A stretch of DNA of 64,000 nt from contig JABHBK010000047.1 in assembly GCA_018673915.1 (NCBI GenBank), forward strand, positions 1-64,000. The letters run 5' to 3'. The notes beneath the pieces were generated by a model. The model made no database searches, was not told where the DNA came from, and worked only from the letters and a program-made list of their open reading frames with translations. Position 1 is the stretch's first letter. Each line of letters starts with the position of its first letter. Shown here piece after piece: positions 1 to 6,860 of the stretch. Made by a program: the position numbers and the translations under genes. The stretch comes from Nitrospina sp. (GTDB taxonomy: Bacteria; Nitrospinota; Nitrospinia; Nitrospinales; VA-1).

Positions 1-73
1 TGATAAAATTAAATGGAAAATAAGTAGTTGATACGACATAATGCCCTCCGTTATTTCTGTAATTTTGTAAATC

Positions 74-87
74 CTGTAAATTTACAG
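74..87. promoter_or_regulatory. 14-bp perfect palindrome upstream of tRNA-Leu
   Basis: CTGTAAATTTACAG is a perfect inverted repeat about 120 bases before the tRNA. It sits in a stretch where TGTAAA recurs (near 66, 76, 184 and 195). This could be a repressor operator or recombinase arm-type sites next to an integration target. It is not a canonical LexA box, because the CTGT/ACAG half sites are 6 rather than 8 bases apart. I see nothing else in 1-208. Confidence 0.3.
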
Positions 88-208
88 AGTATGCCCAAAT
101 GGACGCACTTAAATATAACAGAAAAAAGACGCGGAGTTATAGAAAAAGTTATAGAACAGGGTATTTAACTACCAAGTAAAAACCTGTAAACCATTGTAAA
201 CAAAGGTT

Positions 209-295
209 GCCGGGGTGGCGGAATTGGTAGACGCAAGGGACTTAAAATCCCTCGAGGGTAACCTCGTGCCGGTTCGATTCCGGCCCTCGGCACCA
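209..295 (+). tRNA. tRNA-Leu (anticodon UAA)
   Basis: Class II tRNA with a 7-bp acceptor stem (GCCGGGG pairing with CCTCGGC, one G-U), D-arm sequence GGCGGAATTGGTAGACGC, anticodon stem GGGA/TCCC around the loop CTTAAAA, which gives anticodon UAA, a long variable arm (CGAGGGTAACCTCG) and the T-loop GGTTCGATTCC. The discriminator base is A, as expected for leucine, and the 3' CCA is encoded (293-295). The last 34 bases up to 293 recur at 3071-3104, so the gene appears to be an integration target and has stayed intact on the left side. Confidence 0.97.
260..293 (+). repeat. 34-bp direct repeat, copy 1 (att-like, tRNA 3' end)
   Basis: Positions 260-293 (variable-arm 3' side, T arm, acceptor 3' strand) are identical to 3071-3104; the bases on both sides differ (T against A before, C against T after). 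A 3'-tRNA segment repeated downstream is the usual footprint of tyrosine-recombinase integration at a tRNA gene. Confidence 0.8.
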
Positions 296-325
296 CCTAA
301 ATTTAGCAGGTTAGTCTTTCTTCAA

Positions 326-430
326 CTAGTTGGGATTTTCTAAATTTGTTACTTCATGCAACATTGTTGCGTATGATTTCCACCTTCTATCTCCCTGCCT
401 TCTGTCATAGCCTCTTCGTTCCTGTTCCAT
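326..430 (-). CDS. 34-aa Arg/Asp-rich small protein (MEQERR family), copy 1
   Basis: Unrecognised small gene. The ATG at 430 has a perfect AGGAGG (438-443 on the complement) 7 bases upstream and a TTGACA box further up (484-489). The product begins MEQERRGYDRRQGDRR and then diverges from its partner. The second copy at 2834-2950 begins MEQERRTDDRRQGDRR with the same SD and spacing. Conservation of the first 16 codons between two diverged copies, including synonymous changes, argues that it is translated. RR..DRR stretches of this kind also occur in the N-terminal tails of some PilZ-type proteins, but there is no folded domain here. Function unknown. Confidence 0.55.
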   Translation of the reverse strand: MEQERRGYDRRQGDRRWKSYATMLHEVTNLENPN

Positions 431-495
431 TTTTTCTCCTCCTAAAATCATTGACTTAGTAAATTTGTGCCTGATTTGCTGTTTGTCAAGTCAGG
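381..495. repeat. ~115-bp imperfect direct repeat R1 (promoter-SD-mini-gene module)
   Basis: Aligns without gaps to 2901-3015 (constant offset 2520), with about 15 mismatches by eye. Its centre, 425-452, is invariant and covers the start codon and Shine-Dalgarno of the minus-strand mini-gene. The similarity ends at about 495, exactly where a separate plus-strand coding remnant becomes readable, so R1 looks inserted into, or recombined with, an older gene. Confidence 0.75.
461..489 (-). promoter_or_regulatory. Putative sigma70-type promoter for mini-gene copy 1
   Basis: On the complement, TTGACA (489-484) is followed after 17 bases by AAATTT (466-461). The -35 is consensus and the -10 is poor. 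The equivalent place in the second repeat reads TTTACA with TAGATT, so the element is conserved as a module. Confidence 0.35.
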
Positions 496-605
496 TGGCG
501 GCTGACATCGGACGCCTGATCCAAGGGCTGTCTGACATTACTGAGTTTTGCAGGCAAGAGGCAGAGCTAAACCACCATGCTCTGAAAAAGAAGTCACCAA
601 CCTGA
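495..605 (+). pseudogene. 5'-truncated gene remnant (36 codons) followed by a terminator
   Basis: From 495 an open frame of 36 codons reads VAADIGRLIQGLSDITEF and then CRQEAELNHHALKKKSPT, stopping at TGA 603-605. There is no SD before the GTG and the upstream frame runs into repeat R1. A strong intrinsic terminator follows 24 bases after the stop. The composition (amphipathic helix, then a Lys-rich tail) looks like the C-terminus of a real protein whose 5' part was lost when R1 arrived. I do not recognise the family. It could also be a chance frame. Confidence 0.35.
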
Positions 606-628
606 TATACTCCACACAGTTTGATGGC

Positions 629-663
629 AACCGGGCTGGGAGCCTTCGGGCTTCCGGTTTTTT
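629..663 (+). terminator. Intrinsic terminator with TTCG tetraloop
   Basis: Outer arms AACCGG (629-634) and CCGGTT (654-659), inner stem around GGAGCC-TTCG-GGCTTCC, then a run of six T. It fits the truncated gene ending at 605 and lies before the CBS gene at 778. Confidence 0.7.
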
Positions 664-777
664 CAAGTATGGTTTCCCAGAATAGTGTGAGTGGGAGATA
701 TAGGGAGAAATTTATTCCATTATTAAAATGCTGCGAATATGAAAAAGATGTGTCGAACTTAATTGGAGAAAAGATAT

Positions 778-1191
778 ATGGACAAAGTCAATTTTTATAT
801 GGGCCGTCCTGTGGTCAAAATAGATTCTGATAGGACGGTATTGGATACTGTGAAATTAATGAGGGAAATAGAGGTGGGAGCAATTCTTATTAGAGAAAAT
901 GACGAGATTGTGGGCATATTCACTGAATCCGATTTATTACGAAAGGTTGTGGCTGAAGGGAAATCTGCGGACAGTATTAAAGTATCGGAGGTAATGTCTA
1001 AGCCATTGGTTTCAGTTGATGCCGAAGATAAAATGTTTAAAGCATTTACTGAAATGCACGAGCATCACTTCCGCCATTTGGGTGTTACCGAGGACAAAAA
1101 AGTAGTCGGTGTGCTATCTATTAAGGATATAGCGAAATATTATGTAAATAAAGTTACCAAGCAAAAAGGTGGAGTGGCAAAAGAAGATTAG
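778..1191 (+). CDS. CBS-domain pair protein, 137 aa
   Basis: Stand-alone protein made of two CBS motifs (about residues 1-65 and 70-130), a fold that usually binds adenosyl ligands and controls a partner. Features typical of CBS repeats are visible: VGAILIRENDEIVGIFTESDLL in the first and HLGVTEDKKVVGVLSIKDIA in the second. The ATG at 778 is chosen because GGAG at 765-768 lies 9 bases upstream; a TTG at 763 would use that SD as codons. No partner enzyme is adjacent. It is paralogous to the CBS protein at 17503-17898 (same YM..., KISSVM/KVSEVM and KYY signatures). It lies inside the tRNA-bracketed island, so this copy may be mobile. Confidence 0.88.
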   Translation: MDKVNFYMGRPVVKIDSDRTVLDTVKLMREIEVGAILIRENDEIVGIFTESDLLRKVVAEGKSADSIKVSEVMSKPLVSVDAEDKMFKAFTEMHEHHFRHLGVTEDKKVVGVLSIKDIAKYYVNKVTKQKGGVAKED

Positions 1192-1255
1192 TCAAAAAAT
1201 AAGGTAAATTCGGAATAAGCGCACCTAAATCTCAAAGAGCACACCGCTTTTTTAT

Positions 1256-1528
1256 TTATGCTGTTTGGGTTTCCCATGTCTTTTTAAGCAACAGTTGGTG
1301 GTTCAATTGCCGCAAAGGCTGAGCGCGGGTGTGATCACCTGCTTGTTCATACAGTACTGCCAGGTTGTTGAGGGGGATGGACATATCGGGGTGCTTAGGC
1401 CCTAAAAATTGTTCCCCAAATCTCAAGGCCTCTATCGCGATCTTTATTGCTCCCGGATATTCTTTCTTTTGGTAAAGGTGAACAACTTCCTTATTGAGTC
1501 GATTTAACTCTTCATCGTTTGCGACCAT
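1256..1528 (-). CDS. Short TPR protein, kinesin-light-chain-like repeat, 90 aa
   Basis: Contains one complete and one partial tetratricopeptide repeat of the TPR_10/TPR_12 type: A...ALRFGEQFLGPKHPDMSIPLNNLAVLYEQAGDHTRAQPL (residues about 30-75). The HPD..I.LNNLA motif is diagnostic. Proteins with this motif are normally much longer arrays, so at 90 residues this is either a miniature scaffold or a fragment. It converges on the CBS gene and sits in the accessory island. Function cannot be assigned beyond protein-protein contact. Confidence 0.65.
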   Translation of the reverse strand: MVANDEELNRLNKEVVHLYQKKEYPGAIKIAIEALRFGEQFLGPKHPDMSIPLNNLAVLYEQAGDHTRAQPLRQLNHQLLLKKTWETQTA

Positions 1529-1653
1529 ATCAGTGCCCTTTCAATTTTATGAGTTTCCTAGCTCCTTAGAATTGCAATTTGCATGCCAAGTTCAATCATC
1601 CATTGACTAGGGGAAATTGGGGCGGTTATGAGGATTGGAAAAAGAAAGATTCA

Positions 1654-1779
1654 ATGACAACGGAAAAGCTGGCAAAATTTATCAAGGAAGGGCAAAAATT
1701 TCCGGTAATTGAGGCGGTCTACCTTGGGTGTAAAATCAAGAAGTCGGATGAAAAAGCAATCATGGAACTACTCAGATGA
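1654..1779 (+). CDS. Hypothetical small ORF, possibly frameshifted
   Basis: An open frame runs from a TTG at 1579 to 1779 (66 residues, GGYEDWKKKDS... then EKLAKFIKEGQ), with an internal ATG at 1654 used here (41 residues). A second ORF at 1748-1858 (ATG, 36 codons, ending EFDLIR) overlaps it in the +1 frame. Both read like protein, so one gene broken by a single-base shift between about 1745 and 1779 is plausible. No SD is convincing for either start. Not recognised. Confidence 0.35.
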   Translation: MTTEKLAKFIKEGQKFPVIEAVYLGCKIKKSDEKAIMELLR

Positions 1780-1858
1780 TGATTTTAAGCATGTTGCAGT
1801 TCATAAAGCTAAAATAAGTAAGGAAAAGTTTGAGATTGAGTTTGACCTAATTAGGTAA
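1748..1858 (+). CDS. Hypothetical 36-aa ORF overlapping the previous one
   Basis: Reads MKKQSWNYSDDDFKHVAV and continues to EFDLIR before TAA at 1856-1858. It overlaps 1654-1779 in another frame and could be its C-terminal continuation after a frameshift, or a separate antitoxin-sized peptide. Only length, composition and position support it. Confidence 0.3.
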   Translation: MKKQSWNYSDDDFKHVAVHKAKISKEKFEIEFDLIR

Positions 1859-1883
1859 AGAAGATTAGCGGGAGACAGGGTGA

Positions 1884-2492
1884 ATGATTTTAGATGCAAA
1901 AAAATACTGTCAATGCATGGAGGAGGTTAAGCACCGGGCTTCCTTGATCGGTTCTTTCATAGCTAGCGGGGTTTCCTTTGGGAGCAATTTACATGATTAT
2001 GAAGTTGTGTGTTTGCACCTACGAAAAATATTGGAGCTAATTGCATTCTCAGCTTTAACTGCCAACAAAGAAGAATACTCAAAAATTCACAATGACTACT
2101 CTAAGAAATGGAATGCGAAGAGGTTATTGAAGTCAATTGGAAAGCTAAATCCTGACTTCTATCCCCAACCAGTAGAGTATGCCGGAATCATTGATGGTGG
2201 GGTTAAGCATTTCAAAGAAGTAGAAACCGGATTTTTAAATAAAGAGGACTGGATCAAGCTTTACGATTTGTGCAGTAAAGCGCTTCATGTGTGGAATCCT
2301 TACGAAGAAAGAGATAGGCAAATAAATTTTGAGATCAGCGTTGCTGAGTGGGTTAAACGGATACAGAATTTACTAAAAGTGCGTTATGCCCGTCCTTTAG
2401 GAGGCAAGGTATTGTGGTTGGTAAATATGGTGAGCCCGGAAGATGGAAAGGCTCATGTTATGCTTTCCAGTTCAGTTGAAAACATCGAATGA
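1884..2492 (+). CDS. Hypothetical protein, 202 aa (accessory)
   Basis: I do not recognise this family. The product looks soluble and largely helical, with a Cys/His-containing N-terminus (KKYCQCMEEVKH), a central KIHNDYSKKWNAKRLL segment and a C-terminal tail around GGKVLWLVNM. No signal peptide, membrane segment or classical catalytic motif is visible; an RxxxxH HEPN motif was looked for and not found. It is the largest ORF of the island and lies downstream of the overlapping small ORFs at 1654-1858 with a 25-base gap. The start ATG 1884 is the first in frame, with a weak purine-rich region before it. Confidence 0.6.
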   Translation: MILDAKKYCQCMEEVKHRASLIGSFIASGVSFGSNLHDYEVVCLHLRKILELIAFSALTANKEEYSKIHNDYSKKWNAKRLLKSIGKLNPDFYPQPVEYAGIIDGGVKHFKEVETGFLNKEDWIKLYDLCSKALHVWNPYEERDRQINFEISVAEWVKRIQNLLKVRYARPLGGKVLWLVNMVSPEDGKAHVMLSSSVENIE

Positions 2493-2833
2493 GAACAAAA
2501 GTAGCAAGAGTACGGGAATAGAAAGAATAGTAACCCTACCAGACTTGACAAATAGAGAAACAGGCAACAAATTATATAGAACATGATACGGGAAGGGGTG
2601 CTTACCCTCCCAGATCAGGCCAGAGCGTGTCATGGAAATAGTCAGAACTCTGCATTTACCGATGGTGATGTTGAGGAGCTATATTCCGCCGCATGCTCTG
2701 GTGTTTTTTTATCCTTACTTAATTTTGTAATAGAGTCTCAGATTTTTAGAAGCCAGCAAGTATCCCCACTTGGGGAAAGTGGGGAATGCTCGCAATCTGA
2801 ATAAAAAGCGCACGCCTGTTATAATCTATTATG
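2493..2833. other. Non-coding accessory stretch with one hairpin
   Basis: No convincing gene is visible. Two open frames here (2583-2804 and 2770-2979 on the plus strand) lack SD sequences and coding character. The stretch contains a 9-bp stem at 2763-2785 (TCCCCACTT, loop GGGGA, AAGTGGGGA) without a T-tract, so it is not a classical terminator on either strand. Confidence 0.5.
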
Positions 2834-2950
2834 CTAGAACCTTCGCTCTCCGCTTCTTCTACTTGAGCTACGGGTACTTATTTGGACGGAAATGTCTTCC
2901 CTCCTTCTATCTCCCTGTCTTCTGTCATCGGTTCTTCTTTCTTGTTCCAT
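2834..2950 (-). CDS. 38-aa Arg/Asp-rich small protein (MEQERR family), copy 2
   Basis: The partner of the mini-gene at 326-430. ATG at 2950, AGGAGG at 2958-2963 on the complement, 7 bases upstream. It starts MEQERRTDDRRQGDRR and ends SSSRRSGERRF. The first 16 codons and the SD are shared with copy 1 while the C-terminal halves are unrelated, so the duplicated unit is the expression signal plus the N-terminal peptide. Strongly basic; it could bind nucleic acid or be a leader, but nothing shows which. Confidence 0.55.
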   Translation of the reverse strand: MEQERRTDDRRQGDRRREDISVQISTRSSSRRSGERRF

Positions 2951-3015
2951 TTTTTCTCCTCCTAAAATCATTCGCCTAGTAAATCTATGCCTGTTTTGGT
3001 GTTTGTAAAGTTATG
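2901..3015. repeat. ~115-bp imperfect direct repeat R2
   Basis: Second copy of the module at 381-495, same orientation. It ends 55 bases before the tRNA-Leu 3' fragment, whereas R1 begins 86 bases after the intact tRNA. Confidence 0.75.
2982..3009 (-). promoter_or_regulatory. Putative promoter for mini-gene copy 2
   Basis: On the complement, TTTACA (3009-3004), a 16-base spacer and TAGATT (2987-2982), positioned as in the first repeat. Five of six matches at -35 and a fair -10. Confidence 0.4.
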
Positions 3016-3070
3016 TGGGTTGCTACTCTTGACAAATTCCATCACCGGGCGTAAATTCCGAATTGCGTAA

Positions 3071-3104
3071 AACCTCGTGCCGGTTCGATTCCGGCCCTCG
3101 GCAC
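3071..3104 (+). repeat. 34-bp direct repeat, copy 2 (tRNA-Leu 3' fragment)
   Basis: Exact copy of 260-293 without the CCA end or the 5' half of the tRNA, so not a functional tRNA. It is followed by the small hairpin CTCGC-TTAC-GCGAG (3104-3117), which may be the original downstream context of the tRNA before integration. Confidence 0.8.
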
Positions 3105-3249
3105 TCGCTTACGCGAGAGGTAACAAGTCTGAACGGTTACAAACTATAATTTCCCTTTTACGTTTCTAGAAATGGTTTTGTTCCTGTTGCAATTATCCAC
3201 CTACAATAAAAATCTTCACGGTGCCCGTTAGCTTTATGGGCATCGACCA

Positions 3250-3269
3250 ATTCCCTCTCACGGGAGTTA
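3250..3269 (+). repeat. Dispersed 20-bp element, copy 1
   Basis: ATTCCCTCTCACGGGAGTTA, a weak hairpin (TCCC/GGGA core), just before ppa. Close relatives lie at 28111-28130 (complement), 37399-37418 and 44594-44613, all between genes. Confidence 0.5.
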
Positions 3270-3279
3270 GTGATCTGCC

Positions 3280-3807
3280 ATGAATATTGATAAAATACCG
3301 ATAGGTGAAGCACCGCCTTGGGATATAAACGTTATCATCGAAGTACCCTTTGGTCGGGAGCCGGTGAAATACGAAATGGATAAAGAATCCGGCGCCCTGT
3401 ATGTGGACCGCGTCATGCATACTTCGATGCGTTATCCTTGTAATTATGGGTTTGTGCCTCATACACTTTCTGAAGACGGGGACCCCATTGATATTCTCGT
3501 GGCCTCGCCTGTAGAGTTTTTGTCTGGCTCTATTGTGCGTTGCCGACCTGTCGGCGTTCTAAAAATGAAGGATGAAAAAGGGGCGGATGAAAAAATTCTA
3601 GCTGTTCCGGTTGATGCTCTGAACCCTTTTTATGCAGAAGTAAAACAATATTCTGACTTGCCTAAAATTTTACTGAACCAGATTTCTCATTTTTTTGCAC
3701 ACTATAAGGATTTAGAATCAGGAAAATGGGTTGAGCTCGAGGGTTGGGAAGGTGCCGAGCATGCCGCCGAGCTTATAAAAATATCTATTGAACGAGCATC
3801 TTCTTAA
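3280..3807 (+). CDS. ppa: Inorganic pyrophosphatase, family I, 175 aa
   Basis: Cytosolic soluble pyrophosphatase that hydrolyses PPi to phosphate and pulls biosynthetic reactions forward. The metal-binding signature DGDPID is at residues 66-71 (D66, D68, D71), preceded by the substrate-binding EVPFGREPVKYE block with K30 and Y31 and by the YPCNYGFVP segment. Length matches the usual 170-180 residues of the bacterial family. The ATG at 3280 starts a typical N-terminus. First gene after the accessory island, transcribed towards the membrane protein at 3864. Confidence 0.96.
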   Translation: MNIDKIPIGEAPPWDINVIIEVPFGREPVKYEMDKESGALYVDRVMHTSMRYPCNYGFVPHTLSEDGDPIDILVASPVEFLSGSIVRCRPVGVLKMKDEKGADEKILAVPVDALNPFYAEVKQYSDLPKILLNQISHFFAHYKDLESGKWVELEGWEGAEHAAELIKISIERASS

Positions 3808-3863
3808 CGGCTCAGCCTCCTGAGTTAATTCTTGGTTTTCTCCTCTGATGGTTCACCGATGTG

Positions 3864-4439
3864 ATGTACAAACAACTGCTGGGTGCTATTGCTATCGGGC
3901 TGACAATCATTGCCTATTTCCCCTATATACGTTCCATTATTCAGGGAAAAACCAGGCCGCATGTATTTTCCTGGGTAATCTGGGGGACTTCTACATCTAT
4001 TGTTTTCCTGGCTCAGCTTGCAGATAAAGGCGGGGCAGGGGCCTGGGTAATAGGGGTTTCCGGGGTAATATCCATCTATGTTGCCATTTTGGCTTATATC
4101 AAAAGATCAGACAGCACCATCACCCGAATGGATTGGTTGTTTTTTATATTGGCAATGGCATCTCTGCCTTTATGGTATTTGACTTCTGATCCTCTGTGGG
4201 CTGTGGTGTTATTGACAACTGTCGATGTGTTGGGATTTGGTCCTACATTCAGGAGAGCTTATGCCCGCCCTTTTGATGAGCAGTTGATGTTTTTTGTGAT
4301 CATGATAGCGCGTAATTTTATTGTTGTTTTAGCCTTGGAGAATTATTCTCTGACGACAGTGTTATTTCCGGCAACCATAGCAGCAGTATGTGTGATTTTT
4401 TCCCTGATGGTGGCATATAGAAGACGAGTGGTTGCCTAA
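3864..4439 (+). CDS. Integral membrane protein, PQ-loop/SWEET-like, 191 aa
   Basis: Multi-pass protein with about six or seven hydrophobic segments. The first helix with YFPYIRSIIQGKTRPHVFSW resembles the proline/glutamine loop of PQ-loop transporters, followed by a second related half (TTVDVLGFGPTFRRAYARPFDEQ), suggesting an internal duplication as in semi-SWEET-like proteins. No substrate can be inferred. The ATG at 3864 is preferred over the in-frame GTG at 3861. It follows ppa by 56 bases and converges on the TIGR03545 gene. Confidence 0.6.
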   Translation: MYKQLLGAIAIGLTIIAYFPYIRSIIQGKTRPHVFSWVIWGTSTSIVFLAQLADKGGAGAWVIGVSGVISIYVAILAYIKRSDSTITRMDWLFFILAMASLPLWYLTSDPLWAVVLLTTVDVLGFGPTFRRAYARPFDEQLMFFVIMIARNFIVVLALENYSLTTVLFPATIAAVCVIFSLMVAYRRRVVA

Positions 4440-4477
4440 ACCAATCTTATGGATGCGGGTGTTATCGGCTATTCGGA

Positions 4478-6241
4478 TTAAAAGGGAAGTTTGAATCCAC
4501 CGGGGAGAGACAGGCCGCCTTTGGATTTGCCCAGGCTGGATGCCCCGCCTTTTGCCTCGCCCAACAACCCACCATAAGCAGAGCCGCTATTGCTTAAGAT
4601 TTTGTTTTGACCCAGCAGGCCAGAAAGTGACCCATTGGCACCGGAGAGGGCATCCCCAGTCTGTGATTGAATGGCAGACATGAGGGAGCTTTCGAATCCT
4701 TTCATTTTATCTCCAATGACATTCTTGATCGCTTTGGAGATGATCTCTGAAAGGTTCGATTTTATATCCAACTGATAACTTTCTATTGTTCCGCTGATAC
4801 CAACAGAAATATTTATTTGGTCAATCGATGATAGCGATTGGGCGATGGTGTTAGCCAGTTCGTTGCCTTTTTGTTCGGGGATTGAAAGCGAGACACGATC
4901 TAATACAGCTTTGAAATTTCCCTTTAAATTATTTTCGTCTGCGATGGTAAGTTGTCCGGTGACTTTTGCAGACCCGCCTTTCAATTCTGCCTGTCCGGTG
5001 TTTTGCAGGTTGAGTCCCTGTATGTTCAGAGCAAGTGTGTCTTGCGATTGTGGGCCGGTTTTATCCATCGTGACATTCAACTTAAAAGAATCAAATTTTT
5101 CGTTTTTATCCGACTGAAAATTCATCCTTGCGGGTTTTCCGTAAACTTGCTGATTGTCCGACAAATCTTTCAACTCTCCTTTTACTTCCGTATCGAAAAG
5201 GATCAATGAAAGATCGCCATGTTTGAGGAGAAAATCCGGCGAAGTTTTAGCAAACGCGATATCTATTCCCTTGCCGCGGACATAGACCTGTTCGGCCGGA
5301 CTTTTGCCTCTATTAAGATAAGGGCTGATCATTTTGTAGGCTTTCCAGGCTTTGTCGAGTTTTTCTTTTAAGGGGCCTTCCAGCATTGAACCGAGAATAT
5401 TTTTGCCACCCTCAGGGTTCATGGAGTATTTGTTTTTCAACCGCTCAAAATCTTTTTGTGGGAGATTTTTCAAGTCTGCTACCTGCTGCTTCGCCATTTG
5501 TATGTCTTTTTGGAGTTCAGATTTCATGGATGTGATGCGATCTACTCGATCCTGAATATCTTTTTGCAAAGTTTGAAACTCTTTCAGAGCTTGGGGGATT
5601 TCTGTCAGCCCTCCTCCCTTAACCTTGTTTTGTAATTCTGCCAGCTTCTGTTTGGTTTCTTCCAGTGCGTTAGGGTTCAGGTCGTCCGCGAACTTTTTTT
5701 CCCATTTGGTTTTTAAATCGTCGATGATTTTTTTTGCTCGGTTTCCAGCTTCCAGAGTCTCCAGTTTTTCGGACTTTAGAATTTCTTCAGGAGATTTCAT
5801 GCTCAGTCCGTCCAGTCCCGGAAGGCCAAAAGCCTTTTGGTCAGCGGACGCTGCGTCTTGTCCGGATTTCACACCTTCTGGTAATTGAGCAGGGTGGGTT
5901 CGTTTCTGGTTTAGCCTTATGCCGTGGGCCTGAAGTTCATCGATAACTATTTTTCGGGAAACAGCCTGGGCTCCATCCAAATCCAAAGACAGGCTTTCAA
6001 ACTGGATCAGGTTTTCCAGGTTATTGTCTGGATTAGCGACTTCAATGCTGCTCAGGGTTATAGCTTGGGCGAATACGGAGGTTGTCAGGGAACCAATATC
6101 GATCTGGGTTTTTGCGGCATCGGACCCCTTTTCTTCAATAGCCCTTTCAATCATTCCATCGAGAAAGAGGATCAGGAAAACTCCGACCAGAGCACCGATT
6201 AAAGCAAAAGCAAATACCCCTTGCCAGCGGAAAATTTTCAT
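4478..6241 (-). CDS. TIGR03545 family envelope protein, 587 aa
   Basis: N-terminal membrane anchor (residues about 9-29) followed by a large periplasmic part: an AsmA-like beginning (SIEVANPDNNLENLIQFESL), a coiled-coil region rich in K/E/Q (about 150-290) and a beta-rich second half, ending in a Gly/Ser/Leu-rich tail. I recognise it as the TIGR03545 family, which in other Gram-negatives is paired with TIGR03546, as here: the start codon overlaps the stop of 6238-6744 by four bases (ATGA), so translation is coupled. Probable role in envelope or lipid trafficking; the biochemical function is not established. Confidence 0.8.
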   Translation of the reverse strand: MKIFRWQGVFAFALIGALVGVFLILFLDGMIERAIEEKGSDAAKTQIDIGSLTTSVFAQAITLSSIEVANPDNNLENLIQFESLSLDLDGAQAVSRKIVIDELQAHGIRLNQKRTHPAQLPEGVKSGQDAASADQKAFGLPGLDGLSMKSPEEILKSEKLETLEAGNRAKKIIDDLKTKWEKKFADDLNPNALEETKQKLAELQNKVKGGGLTEIPQALKEFQTLQKDIQDRVDRITSMKSELQKDIQMAKQQVADLKNLPQKDFERLKNKYSMNPEGGKNILGSMLEGPLKEKLDKAWKAYKMISPYLNRGKSPAEQVYVRGKGIDIAFAKTSPDFLLKHGDLSLILFDTEVKGELKDLSDNQQVYGKPARMNFQSDKNEKFDSFKLNVTMDKTGPQSQDTLALNIQGLNLQNTGQAELKGGSAKVTGQLTIADENNLKGNFKAVLDRVSLSIPEQKGNELANTIAQSLSSIDQINISVGISGTIESYQLDIKSNLSEIISKAIKNVIGDKMKGFESSLMSAIQSQTGDALSGANGSLSGLLGQNKILSNSGSAYGGLLGEAKGGASSLGKSKGGLSLPGGFKLPF

Positions 6242-6744
6242 GACCCGCCTCCCGAGAATGTGTCGAATGCTTTGGCTAGTTTGAGAGATTTTAACAGGGG
6301 CACTTTTTCAAGCAAGCCTTTCAAATATTCACGGTATTTTCGTATGAGAAAGTTGATCAGAAAAAACAGGGGCACCGCTGAAATCAGGGAGAAAATCAAG
6401 CTTCCCATAATCAATGTATTATTCAGGCGGTCAAACAGGAAAAGGGAATTGCTGAAAAACCCATTCCAAAATTCTTGCATTCCGCTTGAGGTCAGTACTG
6501 CCAAACCAATTTGATGAAAAAGGGGATCAAGAATGTAAGCGATGCCAGAGAAAATAAAAAACCCGATGATTAGAAGGGAAAAATTTAAGTTGATGATGAA
6601 GGCGAGAAAAAGGAGGACAATATTGTGCGGAGTCCACAGCGGCATCAGGCCGATGATGCTCCCAAACGCCAAGCCAAGGCTGAGTTGCCAGGGTTTTTCG
6701 TTAGAGTTTAATGCTTTAAAAACTTTTAGAGCCTGTCGGATCAT
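6238..6744 (-). CDS. TIGR03546 family membrane protein, 168 aa
   Basis: Small integral membrane protein with about four transmembrane segments. The N-terminal half carries the conserved LALGLAFGSIIGLMPLWTP-type motif (here LSLGLAFGSIIGLMP), shared with DUF2062-like proteins, and the family is known as the partner of TIGR03545. First gene of a two-gene operon. The ATG at 6744 has AGGAGG about 10 bases before it on the complement (6753-6758). Confidence 0.82.
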   Translation of the reverse strand: MIRQALKVFKALNSNEKPWQLSLGLAFGSIIGLMPLWTPHNIVLLFLAFIINLNFSLLIIGFFIFSGIAYILDPLFHQIGLAVLTSSGMQEFWNGFFSNSLFLFDRLNNTLIMGSLIFSLISAVPLFFLINFLIRKYREYLKGLLEKVPLLKSLKLAKAFDTFSGGGS

Positions 6745-6860
6745 GATGTGCTCCTCCTTTGGCTCAGTATAACGGAAATTTTAAAAGGGAAAAGCGAAAT
6801 GCGAAGCAAGTTTCAGGAGTACATTTACTTTTATCCAGGCAAGGGGGAATGTTTAAAGAT

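Larger units (their letters stand above)
296..3104. mobile_element. tRNA-Leu-bracketed accessory island, no integrase seen
   Basis: This block lies between the intact tRNA-Leu and a 34-bp duplicate of its 3' end. It is gene-poor and mixed in orientation, and holds a CBS protein, a small TPR protein, unrecognised ORFs, a truncated gene remnant and two related mini-gene modules. No recombinase, relaxase or replication gene is visible, so it is either a degraded or non-autonomous element or was mobilised by an integrase outside the window. Boundaries are taken from the repeats. The excision product is inferred, not seen. Confidence 0.55.

Noticed and set aside
74-87. LexA/SOS box
   Set aside because: Half-site spacing is 6, not 8, bases and no SOS gene follows.
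1884-2492. HEPN nuclease assignment
   Set aside because: Length and helical look fit, but the RxxxxH motif is missing.
2583-2804. 73-codon plus-strand frame in the island
   Set aside because: No SD, no coding pattern, runs through the hairpin at 2763-2785 and overlaps another chance frame.
3193-3462. Minus-strand open frame overlapping the start of ppa
   Set aside because: Lies opposite the well-conserved pyrophosphatase N-terminus and has no SD; a shadow frame.
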